Assembly (NCBI GenBank): GCA_947476745.1
Contig: CANJRG010000020.1
Coordinates: 1 to 64,000 of the forward strand
Direction of reading: 5' to 3'
Length of the DNA stretch: 64,000 nucleotides
Origin: Acidimicrobiia bacterium
Lineage (GTDB): Bacteria > Actinomycetota > Acidimicrobiia > Acidimicrobiales > CAIXPF01
Shown: one piece after another, positions 56,632 through 64,000 of the stretch
Layout of the letters: each line of letters opens with the position of its first letter
How positions within the stretch are numbered: position 1 is the first letter of the stretch
Program-made: the position numbers and the translations under genes
Notes under the pieces: generated by a model
Seen by the model: only the letters and a program-made list of their open reading frames with translations
What the model was told of the DNA's origin: nothing
Databases searched by the model: none

Positions 56632-58269
56632 ATGACCACCGATATCGCCACCGAGCTTGATGCCGTCATCATCGGGGCCGGGTTCTCCGGCCTCTACATG
56701 AACTACCGGCTGCGCGACCAGCTGGGCCTGGACGTCGCGGTCTTCGAGGGGGGCGACAACGTCGGCGGGACCTGGTACTGGAACCGTTACCCCGGTGCCC
56801 GCTGCGACTCCGAGTCGTATATGTACTGCTTCGCCTTCGACCGCCAGCTCATGCAGGACTGGGAGTGGAGCGGCAAGTACCCCGAGCAGCCGGAGATCCT
56901 GCGCTACCTCGACCACGTCGCGGACCGCTTCGACCTGCGGCGCAACGTGCGCTTCCAGACCCGGGTCACCTCGGCCCGTTTCGACGAGGCCACCGAACGC
57001 TGGGTGGTCCGCACCGACCACGGCGACGAGGTGACCGCCCGGTATCTCATCACCGGCATCGGCTGTCTCTCCGCCGGGCAGATCCCGAACTTCGCCGGCC
57101 GTGACACCTTCACCGGCGAGGCGTACCACACCGGATCGTGGCCGCATGAGGGCGTCGACTTCACCGGCAAGCGAGTGGGCGTCATCGGGACCGGTTCGAG
57201 CGGGGTGCAATCCATCCCCGTCATCGCCCGCCAGGCCGAGCACCTCCACGTGTTCCAACGCACCGCGCAGTACATGATCCCCGCCCGTCACGGCACCGTC
57301 GACAAGGCCGTGCTCGACAAGGTGAAACTCGACTACGACGCCATCTTCGATCGGGCCCGTCACTCGGTGGGCGGCTTCCCCTACGACGTACCGACCCGTT
57401 CGGCGTTCTCGGTGGACGACACCGAACGCCAAGCGATCTTCGAGCAGACCTGGCAGGAGGGCGGATTCCGGTTCCTGTTCGGCTCGTTCTCGGACCTGCG
57501 CACCAACCTGGCGTCGAGCGAGACCGCGGCGGAGTTCATCCGGGCCAAGATCCTCGAGACGGTGCAGGACCCCGAGGTGGCCGAGAGGCTGACCCCGCGC
57601 GACCACCCGTTCGGGTCCAAGCGCACGCTCATCGACACCGACTACTTCGAGACCTACAACCGGGACAACGTCACCCTGGTCGACATCCGCACCAACCCCA
57701 TCGCCGAGATCACCCCCACCGGCATCCGCACCACCGACGGCGAGCACTACGAGCTCGACATCATCGTGTACGCCACCGGCTTCGACGCCATGACCGGTTC
57801 GTTCAACCGGATGGACATCGAGGGGCGCGGGGGCCAGAAGCTGAAGGACAAGTGGGCAGCCGGCCCGGTGACCTACCTCGGGCTCGGCAGCGCCGGGTTC
57901 CCCAACCTGTTCATGATCACCGGGCCGGGCTCGCCGTCGGTGCTGACCAACATGCCCATCGCCATCGAGCAGCACGTGGACTGGATCGCGGACGCCATCA
58001 GCCACCTCGACCACAACGGCATCGGCACCATCGAGCCGACCGCCCAGGCCGAAGCCGACTGGGGCCGCCACGTCAACGAGCTGGCGGCACCCACCATGTT
58101 CATGCACGCCAACTCGTGGTATCTCGGGGCCAACATCCCCGGCAAGCCCCGGGTGTTCATGCCCTACGTCGGCGGCATGGGGACCTACCGCACGCGCTGC
58201 GAGGAGGTCGTGGCCAACGGCTACGAAGGGTTCACCCTCGGCGTCGCCGCGCCGGCACTGGCCGACTGA
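56632..58269 (+). CDS. Cyclohexanone-monooxygenase-type Baeyer-Villiger monooxygenase
   Basis: A 545-residue flavoprotein monooxygenase, the standard length for type I BVMOs, from ATG 56632 behind AGGGGGA. The FAD motif is AVIIGAGFSGLYMNYRL near residue 12, then GGTWYWNRYPGARCDSES, the BVMO fingerprint FTGEAYHTGSWP and the NADPH-binding VGVIGTGSSGVQSIP. The C-terminal half has the DIIVYATGFDAMTGSFNRMD block typical of cyclohexanone- and steroid-monooxygenase relatives. It lacks the N-terminal extension of the other BVMO at 31055, so the two probably have different substrates. It probably converts ketones to esters or lactones using NADPH. Confidence 0.95.
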   Translation: MTTDIATELDAVIIGAGFSGLYMNYRLRDQLGLDVAVFEGGDNVGGTWYWNRYPGARCDSESYMYCFAFDRQLMQDWEWSGKYPEQPEILRYLDHVADRFDLRRNVRFQTRVTSARFDEATERWVVRTDHGDEVTARYLITGIGCLSAGQIPNFAGRDTFTGEAYHTGSWPHEGVDFTGKRVGVIGTGSSGVQSIPVIARQAEHLHVFQRTAQYMIPARHGTVDKAVLDKVKLDYDAIFDRARHSVGGFPYDVPTRSAFSVDDTERQAIFEQTWQEGGFRFLFGSFSDLRTNLASSETAAEFIRAKILETVQDPEVAERLTPRDHPFGSKRTLIDTDYFETYNRDNVTLVDIRTNPIAEITPTGIRTTDGEHYELDIIVYATGFDAMTGSFNRMDIEGRGGQKLKDKWAAGPVTYLGLGSAGFPNLFMITGPGSPSVLTNMPIAIEQHVDWIADAISHLDHNGIGTIEPTAQAEADWGRHVNELAAPTMFMHANSWYLGANIPGKPRVFMPYVGGMGTYRTRCEEVVANGYEGFTLGVAAPALAD

Positions 58270-58341
58270 CCGCCGCCGGTCGGGCTCGCCGGGGGCCGGC
58301 CGCGCCGCGTTCGTCGCCGGGGGCCGCCGGCCGCCCGGTTC

Positions 58342-58432
58342 GCCGGTCGTCCGGGTGGCCGGTCGTCCGGGTGGCCGGGTGGCCGGTCGTCCGGGTGGCC
58401 GGGTGGCCGGTCGTCCGGGTGGCCGGTCGTCC
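58342..58432. repeat. Tandem gccggtcgtccgggtg / gccgggtg array
   Basis: Seven units of 16, 16, 8, 16, 8, 16 and 11 bases run end to end. In the minus-strand frame of the DUF5709-like relic the array encodes ATRTTGHP repeats because 16 plus 8 equals eight codons. It borders the point where family homology of that protein ends. Confidence 0.9.
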
Positions 58433-58906
58433 TTCGAGGTGCATCGCCGCCGCCTCGGCGCTGAGGTCCTCGCCCGGCACGGCGAGGCCGAGCGCCTGGG
58501 CCTCGCCGTTGGCCATCAGAAACGCGTTGTCCACGGCACCCGGCGCCATCACCGCCCCGTGCAGCGGTCCCGACCGGGTGGGGTCCTCCACCGGCGCCCG
58601 GTCGAAACCGGCGACCGCGGCCATGTCCGCCACCGCCTCCTCCTCCGTGGTCACGGCATCGACCGCCGAGCCGTGGGGCATGGTGTGGGCCAGGCCCTCG
58701 GTCCCCAGCGCCTCGATCGGATCGGGATCGAGGCGGGCACGGCGCTAGGTCACCGAGTCGGCGACCCACTCGTCGGCGGTGAGGTCGGTGGCACCCAGCA
58801 GCCGTTCCGGCGGATAGGCCTGCCCCGGTTCGGCCCCCTCGTCGAGGTCACCGAGCTTGTCGCTGTCGAAGGCCTCGGCCCCATCCTGGTCCTCTCGTGT
58901 CGGCAT
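58433..58906 (-). pseudogene. DUF5709-like protein interrupted by TAG and by a repeat tail
   Basis: From ATG 58906 the minus strand reads MPTREDQDGAEAFDSDKLGD ... AYPPERLLGATDLTADEWV and stops at TAG 58747-58745. The same frame resumes at once with RARLDPDPIEALGTEGL, DAVTTEEEAVADMAAVAG and ends in AVPGEDLSAEAAAMHLE, which is the normal last motif of actinobacterial DUF5709-type proteins. The frame then runs into a tandem array instead of a stop and continues to 58232. Sense and length otherwise match the family, so the break looks recent; readthrough is not excluded, but TAG ends three intact genes here. Confidence 0.75.
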
Positions 58907-59112
58907 GGTCTATCGCGACCCTGCGCCGGGGGCCGCGTACCGCCACGATCGGGGGTCCTGGGACCCGAATATCCGGGGACCATCGCCCCTGCGCGCCGGG
59001 AGGGGTGCAGCTGCGTCGACTGCACCTGACCGGCCTGGCCGACCGGGCCGTGCCCGACCCGGGCCCGGCGGGCTGGCCTCGACCTGTGGGGCGCGCGCTA
59101 CCGTCGCCCCCT

Positions 59113-59937
59113 GTGAGCGGCACCACCAGCAGCGAGTTCGACGAGGCCACCGCGGTTCGGGAGGTCGGCCCCGGCCGGTACGAGGGGACCGTCGTGGAGG
59201 GCTGGGACGTGCGGGGCAACCCCCACGGCGGGTTCCTGCTGGCGCTGGTGACCCGGGCCATGGCCGCAGCCGTCGACCAATCCGACCCGCTCAGTGTGTC
59301 GGCCACCTATCTGGCCCCACCCGACTTCGGGCCGGCACAGGTCGAGGTCGAGGTGCTGCGGGCCGGCAAGCGTCAGAGCACCATCAGCGGACGGCTCGTC
59401 CAGGACGGCACCGCCCGGGTCCACGCCGTGGCGACCTTCGGCACCCTGTCGGCGGAACCGCCCCAGCGGCTCACCCCCGATCTCGCCACACCCCGACCAC
59501 TCCCGCCGCCCGAGGCCTGCCCGTCGACTGACGTGATCGACCGTGAAGGCCTCGGCCCGGTCAACCTCCACGAGCGGCTGCTGGTGCGCTTCCACCCCGA
59601 GACGGGCTGGATCCACGGCACGCCGAGCGGCAACCCCGAGATGAACGGCTGGATGCGTCACACCGGCCGTGAGCCCGATCTGCTCGGCCTGCTGATGTTC
59701 TCCGACGGCATGCCGCCGTCGTTGTACGAGGCCCGCGGCCGCCAGGGCGTGCACACCCCGACGGTGCAGCTGACCACCCATATCTTCGCCCACCCGGCGC
59801 CCGGATGGGTCCAGGGCAGCTTCCGCACCCGGGTGCTGGCCGACGGCTTCCTCGACCAGGACGGCGAGCTGTGGGACAGCACCGGCACCCTGGTGGCCAC
59901 CACCCGGCAGCTCGGCCTGGTCCGCACCTGGACCTGA
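59113..59937 (+). CDS. Acyl-CoA thioesterase-like double hot-dog protein
   Basis: A 274-residue protein from GTG 59113. GNPHGGFLLALVTRAMAAAVD is the HGG substrate motif of the first hot-dog domain, and LSVSATYLAPPDFGPAQVEVEVLRAGK its second half; the second domain shows TPTVQLTTHIFAHPAPGWVQG and LDQDGELWDSTGTLVATTRQL. The LWDSTGTLVATTRQ ending is common in TesB-like actinobacterial thioesterases. The substrate is unknown. It converges with the MFS transporter gene. Confidence 0.9.
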   Translation: MSGTTSSEFDEATAVREVGPGRYEGTVVEGWDVRGNPHGGFLLALVTRAMAAAVDQSDPLSVSATYLAPPDFGPAQVEVEVLRAGKRQSTISGRLVQDGTARVHAVATFGTLSAEPPQRLTPDLATPRPLPPPEACPSTDVIDREGLGPVNLHERLLVRFHPETGWIHGTPSGNPEMNGWMRHTGREPDLLGLLMFSDGMPPSLYEARGRQGVHTPTVQLTTHIFAHPAPGWVQGSFRTRVLADGFLDQDGELWDSTGTLVATTRQLGLVRTWT

Positions 59938-59994
59938 GCGGACGACGGGGCGACGGGGCGACGGGCGCCACGACCCGTCCGGCTGCGCGACGAC

Positions 59995-61242
59995 TCAGCC
60001 GACCACCGGGCGGCGTTCCACCGACCACAGGCCGGCCTGCACCACCACGGCGAGGGTCGCCATGACCAGGCCCACGACGATGGCTGCGGTGTACCCGGCG
60101 CCGTCGATGAGGATCCCGGCCAGGACCGGCGTGATGAGGCCGCCGATGGCCGAGGCCGTCCAGAGGGCACCGAGCACGGCCCCGATGTTGCCCACCCCGA
60201 ACAGCCGGGCGGTGACCTCGGGGCTGAGCGACACGTAGCCACCGTGGGCCACACCGAGCATGGCGGCGAAGCAGGCCAGTGCCCCGTAGGAACTGCCGGC
60301 GACGAGCCACAGCACGAACGCCAGGGGCAGCACCACGAAACAGGTCAGGAACATGCGTACCGCCCCGACCCGACCGGCCAGGCTGGTGAGGGTCAGCCGG
60401 CTGACGATGTTCGACGCCCCGAGCACGCTGAGCAACAGCGCCGCGGTGCTCTTGCTGATGCCGTGGTCGGTGGCGTACCGCACCAGGAACACGAACGGGA
60501 TGTACATCGCCGCCGACATCAGCAGGCCGCCGGCGTACATCCGGCCGAACGGACCGTTGCCGGCGGCCTCCCGAATGCGGCGCAACGACGGGCGGCCTGC
60601 GGGCACGCTGTGGGGCGGACGGATCGCCGCCCACGCCGCGATCACCAGCGAGGTGCTGCACACCACGGCCAACATCACGTAGGCCCGTCGCCACCCGAAG
60701 GACGTGATGGTCCACTGCACCACCGGCACCAGCAGGATGGTGCCGAACCCGATGCCCGACGCCGACAGGCCCAACGCCAGCGCCCGGCGGCGCACGAACC
60801 AACCACCGAGACAGGCGGTGATGGGCACCAGGAAGCACCCGACCCCCACCCCGACGCCGATGCCGTAGGCGGCGATGGCCACCGGCAGGCTCGGCGCCCG
60901 TGACGTGATGAGCAGCCCGGTCCCGATGAACGCCGCACCGACCAGCACCACCCGTCGCGGCCCGTACTGGTCGGCCAGCGGGCCGGTGACCAGGCCGAGG
61001 GCGAACAGGATGAATGTCGGCAGGGCGAAGATCAACGCCGTGGCCCCCAGGCCGGTGCCGAACTCGTCGGTCATCGATCCGAGGAACGTGCCGAAGCTGT
61101 AGATGGTGCCCCAACAGGCGGCGTTGGCCAGCATGCCGGCGGCCACGATCATCCAGGCCCGACGGGAGTCGAGGCCGGCGGCGGCTGGCGCCGCGGGTCC
61201 GGTGCGGTCGACCGTGGGTGCCGCGGACGGGGAAGAGGCCAT
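59995..61242 (-). CDS. MFS transporter, monocarboxylate-like
   Basis: A 415-residue twelve-span transporter from ATG 61242. After an Ala/Ser-rich cytoplasmic tail of about 25 residues, the first helices are AWMIVAAGMLANAACWGTIYSFG and ALIFALPTFILFALGLVTGPLADQYG; GPRRVVLVG, GGWFVRRRALALGLSASGIG and the long loop RPPHSVPAGRPSLRRIREA match the MFS A motif and the monocarboxylate-porter (MCT/OFA) group. It probably moves an organic acid by proton symport. Substrate unknown. The gene is divergent from an alpha/beta hydrolase that may process the same compound, though that is speculation. Confidence 0.9.
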   Translation of the reverse strand: MASSPSAAPTVDRTGPAAPAAAGLDSRRAWMIVAAGMLANAACWGTIYSFGTFLGSMTDEFGTGLGATALIFALPTFILFALGLVTGPLADQYGPRRVVLVGAAFIGTGLLITSRAPSLPVAIAAYGIGVGVGVGCFLVPITACLGGWFVRRRALALGLSASGIGFGTILLVPVVQWTITSFGWRRAYVMLAVVCSTSLVIAAWAAIRPPHSVPAGRPSLRRIREAAGNGPFGRMYAGGLLMSAAMYIPFVFLVRYATDHGISKSTAALLLSVLGASNIVSRLTLTSLAGRVGAVRMFLTCFVVLPLAFVLWLVAGSSYGALACFAAMLGVAHGGYVSLSPEVTARLFGVGNIGAVLGALWTASAIGGLITPVLAGILIDGAGYTAAIVVGLVMATLAVVVQAGLWSVERRPVVG

Positions 61243-61366
61243 GGGGCACCGTACCAACGTCGGGTCCGCGCCCTGGACTTCCGGGCCGCCCCCGGGCTGG
61301 CGCCGTCCGGCCGCGACCCGGCGGGCCTGTCGCGGCCGAGTCGACCGGTCCGATACATTCCGGCCT

Positions 61367-62281
61367 GTGCCCGCACCGCGCCAGATCTTCGTCCGTGCTC
61401 CGCGTGCCACCCTGTCGGGGTGGGACTACGGCAATGCCGGGGCGCAGCCCATGGTGTTCCTGCACGGCCTGACCGACCTCGCCTGGTCGCTCCACCCCGT
61501 CGCCGAGGCCTTCGCCGAGCGGTTCCACGTGCTCAACGTCGATCTGCGGGGCCACGGCGACTCGAGCCAGGGCGGGCCGTACACCGTGGCCCACTTCGTG
61601 GCCGACCTCCGGGTCCTCGTCGACACGCTGGACCTGCAGCGCCCGGTGCTGTTCGGCCACAGCATGGGTTCCATCGTGACCAGCACCTTCGCCGGTACCT
61701 GGCCCGACCATCCGGCGGCGCTGATCATGGTCGAAGGCATCGGGCCGCCGCCACGCTTCGGGGAGACCGAACGGGCCGGCAGGCGTATCATCGCCCGCGC
61801 CGCCATCGAGGCGCTGCTGGCCGACCCGGTGCGCCCGCCGATGGCCGACCTTGCCGTCGCCCGGGCGCGTCTGGCCACCGCTCACCCCGGCCTCGACGAC
61901 GCCCGGCTCGACGAGCTCGCCGTGCGCGGGACCCGCCCGGCAACGACCGGCGGGCTGGTGTGGAAGTGGGACCCCTACGTGCGGGAGTGGGCCACGCTGT
62001 TCGACCGTGAACGGTTCGAGGAAGCGTGGAGCGCCGTCCGCTGTCCCACGATGGTCGTCACCGGCGGCGAGGCGTGGGAACGCTGGTGGAAGCCCACCGC
62101 CGCGGTGCGGCCGGGCCCGGCGTTCGACGGGCCGATGACCGATGCCGAGCGCGACCGCCGGCTCGGCCTGTTCGCCGACGTCGAACACCACGTGCTGGCT
62201 GCGGGGCACATGGTCCACTTCGACCGGCCCGACGAGCTCATCGCCCTCACCACGGACTTCCTCGACCGACGGCTCGGCTGA
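61367..62281 (+). CDS. Alpha/beta hydrolase
   Basis: A 304-residue hydrolase from GTG 61367. MVFLHGLTDLAWSLHPVAEA holds the oxyanion strand, VLFGHSMGSIVTS the nucleophile Ser, and LAAGHMVHFDRPDEL the His; the DVEHHVLAAGHMVHFD region is a normal C-terminal end. A likely -10 box TACATT (61354-61359) ends seven bases before the GTG, so the gene may be transcribed without a leader. It diverges from the MFS transporter gene with 124 bases between. Confidence 0.9.
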   Translation: MPAPRQIFVRAPRATLSGWDYGNAGAQPMVFLHGLTDLAWSLHPVAEAFAERFHVLNVDLRGHGDSSQGGPYTVAHFVADLRVLVDTLDLQRPVLFGHSMGSIVTSTFAGTWPDHPAALIMVEGIGPPPRFGETERAGRRIIARAAIEALLADPVRPPMADLAVARARLATAHPGLDDARLDELAVRGTRPATTGGLVWKWDPYVREWATLFDRERFEEAWSAVRCPTMVVTGGEAWERWWKPTAAVRPGPAFDGPMTDAERDRRLGLFADVEHHVLAAGHMVHFDRPDELIALTTDFLDRRLG

Positions 62282-62378
62282 ACCGCCACAGATCTGAAGG
62301 CCGGCCGACTCCCGGCGGTGGCGGTGACTACCGTGGCGGTCGATACGGCCGAGCGAACGGTCAGGAAGGGACACGGCC

Positions 62379-62597
62379 ATGGACATCGTGCAGATCGAAG
62401 AGAGCTCCCAGATGCGCCGCGAGGCCGCGGCCGAGCGATTGCGCGAGCTGGCCGACATGCTGTCGCGGCACAACGAGGTGGCCTTCAGCCGAGAGGGGCT
62501 GCGCTACTCGGTTCGCGTCCCCGACGAGATCACCTTCAAGGTCGAGATCGAGATCGGCGACGACGAGTCGGAGATCGAGATCGAGCTGAGCTGGTGA
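62379..62597 (+). CDS. Amphi-Trp domain protein
   Basis: A 72-residue protein from ATG 62379 with AGGAAGGG upstream. The N-terminal helix (SQMRREAAAERLRELADMLS) is followed by short beta-strands that alternate Glu, Ile and Val (EITFKVEIEIGDDESEIEIE) and end in Leu-Ser-Trp, the defining end of the amphi-Trp family. Its function is unknown. It is 10 bases from the LLM gene start and likely cotranscribed with it. Confidence 0.9.
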   Translation: MDIVQIEESSQMRREAAAERLRELADMLSRHNEVAFSREGLRYSVRVPDEITFKVEIEIGDDESEIEIELSW

Positions 62598-62607
62598 GCG
62601 TCCGGCC

Positions 62608-63639
62608 ATGAGCACCGCCACCCCGGAGATCTGGATCAACACCGTCGCCGACCCGATCGGCGGCGCCGAGCACGCCCGCCACCTCGAGGCCGCCGGGTTC
62701 GACGGCCTGGTGGTGGTCGACAGCCAGTGCATCGCCCCCGACCCCTTCGTCGGCCTGGCGGTCATGGCCGGTGCCACCACCACCATCGGGCTGGGCACCG
62801 GCGTGTCCAACCCGGTGACCCGCCACCCCGCGGCACTGGCCGCGGCCGCGGCGTCGGTCGCCGCGGTGTCCGGCGGGCGCATGGTGCTCGGCATCGGGCG
62901 GGGTCAGAGCGCCAACTTCGAGATCGGCCTGCCCCCGGCCCCGCTGGAGCAGTTCCGCCGCTACCTGCTCGAGCTGTGCGCCTACGCCCGGGGCGAACAG
63001 ATCGACCAGCACGGCACCCCGTCGAGCCTGCGCTGGCTGCGGCATTTCGGTTCACCCAGCTTCCCCATCGAGGTGGCCTGCACCGGACCGAAGATCATCG
63101 CCTTCGCCGCCTGCGTGGCCGACCGGTTGGCGTTCTCGGTCGGCGCCGACCCCGAGCGGGTCCGCTGGGCGGTGGGCGTGGCCCGCCGGGCCCGGCGTGA
63201 CGCCGGCCTCGACCCCGACGCCCTGCCGCTGAGCGCCTACGTGCAGGCGTTCCCCCATCCCGATCTCGACCGCGCGGTCGAGCTGGCCCGGGGCACCGTG
63301 TCGTCGATGGCCCAGTTCTCGGGGATGGCCGGCAACAGCGGCGAGGGCCAGCGGCCGGAGGACCGCGAACAGTTCCTGCTCATCGACCGCACCTACGAGA
63401 AGCGCAAGCACACCATGGGCCGGGCCCGCCACGCCCGCGCCATCGACCCCGACTTCATCCAACGTTTCGCCGCGGTCGGCCCCGTCGACCAGGTCGTCGA
63501 ACGGCTCGGTGCGGTGGCCGACGCCGGGATCGACCGGCTGTACCTGTCCTTCCCGTCGCTCGACAACGACCCCGATGACACCGCCGAGTCCGACCGGCTA
63601 CTCGTCGACGAGGTTCTCCCCGCCCTCCGGGCGCGCTGA
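62608..63639 (+). CDS. F420-type luciferase-like (LLM) family oxidoreductase
   Basis: A 343-residue LLM protein from ATG 62608, the fourth in the window. EHARHLEAAGFDGLVVVDSQC, TIGLGTGVSNPVTRHPAALA, AVSGGRMVLGIGRGQSANF and the later PIEVACTGPKIIAFAACVADR place it in the 5,10-methylene-H4MPT-reductase-like branch of F420 enzymes. Its C-terminal third has VGPVDQVVERLGAVADAGIDRLYL. It may form an operon with the amphi-Trp gene upstream. The substrate is unknown. Confidence 0.9.
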   Translation: MSTATPEIWINTVADPIGGAEHARHLEAAGFDGLVVVDSQCIAPDPFVGLAVMAGATTTIGLGTGVSNPVTRHPAALAAAAASVAAVSGGRMVLGIGRGQSANFEIGLPPAPLEQFRRYLLELCAYARGEQIDQHGTPSSLRWLRHFGSPSFPIEVACTGPKIIAFAACVADRLAFSVGADPERVRWAVGVARRARRDAGLDPDALPLSAYVQAFPHPDLDRAVELARGTVSSMAQFSGMAGNSGEGQRPEDREQFLLIDRTYEKRKHTMGRARHARAIDPDFIQRFAAVGPVDQVVERLGAVADAGIDRLYLSFPSLDNDPDDTAESDRLLVDEVLPALRAR

Positions 63640-63660
63640 TCGCGTCGTACTGATCGGGAC

Positions 63661-63741
63661 GGTACCGCTCGGTATCGAACCGCGCGGTACCGTACCTAAT
63701 GGCTGGGTACCACACGGTTCGATACCGAGCGGTACTGTACC
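63661..63741. repeat. GGTAYC-rich inverted repeat between convergent genes
   Basis: gtaccgctcggtatcgaaccg (63662-63682; 20 of its 21 bases are shown by its reverse complement at 63715-63735) forms perfect 21-base arms around a 32-base loop that contains further GGTACC motifs. The region lies in the 122-base gap between the convergent LLM and aldo/keto reductase genes, and so may act as a bidirectional terminator, but the GGTAYC iteration links it to the repeats at 12232 and 56442. Confidence 0.85.
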
Positions 63742-63761
63742 AACAAGTGTGGGGCCGGCGG

Positions 63762-64000
63762 TCAGTCGCGCTGGATGGTGCGGAACATGGCCTCGGGGTA
63801 GCGCTCGCCGGCGATGTTGGCCGGGTCGAAAAGCTCGTCGAGGGTGGCCACCTGCTCCGCGGCGAGCACCACGTCGGCGGCCCCGGCGTTTTCGGCCACC
63901 CGCTCGGCCCGCTTGGTGCCGGGGATCGGCACCACGTGGGGCCCCTTGGCCAGCAACCACGCCAACGCCACCTGACCCGGAGTGGCCCCGACCTCGGTCG
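63762..64000 (-). CDS. Aldo/keto reductase, C-terminal part (start outside window)
   Basis: The last 79 codons of an aldo/keto reductase read leftward from the window edge to the stop at 63762. VALAWLLAKGPHVVPIPGTKR is the NADPH-binding segment near the C-terminus of the AKR barrel (the family has ALAWLLxxxPxVVPIPGTxR), followed by the GAADVVLAAEQVATLDELF helix and a MFRTIQRD end. The N-terminal catalytic residues are outside the window. The end is probably complete. Confidence 0.92.
   Translation of the reverse strand, partial: TEVGATPGQVALAWLLAKGPHVVPIPGTKRAERVAENAGAADVVLAAEQVATLDELFDPANIAGERYPEAMFRTIQRD

Overview
The window is a high-GC stretch with many GTG starts, several F420-type luciferase-like oxidoreductases, repeated enoyl-CoA hydratase, CoA-transferase and thioesterase genes, two Baeyer-Villiger-type flavoprotein monooxygenases, a P450 and a Rieske oxygenase. 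That mix points to an actinobacterium of the catabolically versatile kind, perhaps Acidimicrobiia (inference; no rRNA or taxonomic marker lies in the window). No tRNA, rRNA, CRISPR array, insertion sequence or prophage gene was recognised.

Layout. 1-7856: edge-truncated enoyl-CoA hydratase, orphan branched-chain-amino-acid-type ABC binding lipoprotein, a tightly overlapping Rieske oxygenase / haloalkane-dehalogenase-like hydrolase / unknown-protein operon, an ACT-domain malic enzyme and an F420-type oxidoreductase. 7902-18952: secreted sugar-dehydrogenase-like protein with PKD and LamG domains, short-chain dehydrogenase, an esterase relic, a D-aminoacylase-like amidohydrolase, NAD-dependent epimerase, second F420-type enzyme, 2-hydroxyacid dehydrogenase and P450. 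19001-22545: PadR-type regulator divergent from a modABC molybdate transporter, with a perfect palindrome over the modA promoter. 22546-30977: two collapsed pseudogenes (Leu/Val dehydrogenase, PuuE-type deacetylase) among a Vps62-like membrane protein, an alpha/beta hydrolase, small NTF2-like and SRPBCC proteins, a linalool-dehydratase-isomerase-like protein and a LOG-family protein. 31055-39336: BVMO, TauD-like dioxygenase, renalase-like flavoprotein, double-domain CoA-transferase, enoyl-CoA hydratase. 39425-53035: a secretome block with a propeller/discoidin/FN3 protein and two giant S8 peptidases with Ig-like repeats, plus a third decayed S8 copy. 53284-64000: hydrolases, two more F420-type enzymes, a second BVMO, thioesterase, MFS transporter, amphi-Trp protein and an edge-truncated aldo/keto reductase.

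How the genes fit together. The oxygenases (Rieske, P450, two BVMOs, TauD), hydrolases, F420/NAD oxidoreductases and acyl-CoA enzymes would suit oxidation of lipophilic or terpenoid/steroid-like substrates followed by ring or ester cleavage and beta-oxidation, but they are scattered as single genes or tiny operons rather than one pathway cluster. The Rieske-dehalogenase operon and modABC are the clearest functional units; the genes visible here do not show which enzymes use the imported molybdate.

Notable structure. Five recognisable genes are visibly broken (esterase fragment, Leu/Val dehydrogenase, PuuE-like deacetylase, third S8 peptidase, DUF5709-like protein). Intergenic regions carry unusual repeats: GGTAYC-centred palindromes at three distant loci, and short GC-rich tandem arrays at several gene ends. 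Convergent gene pairs are usually separated by strong GC hairpins without U-tracts.
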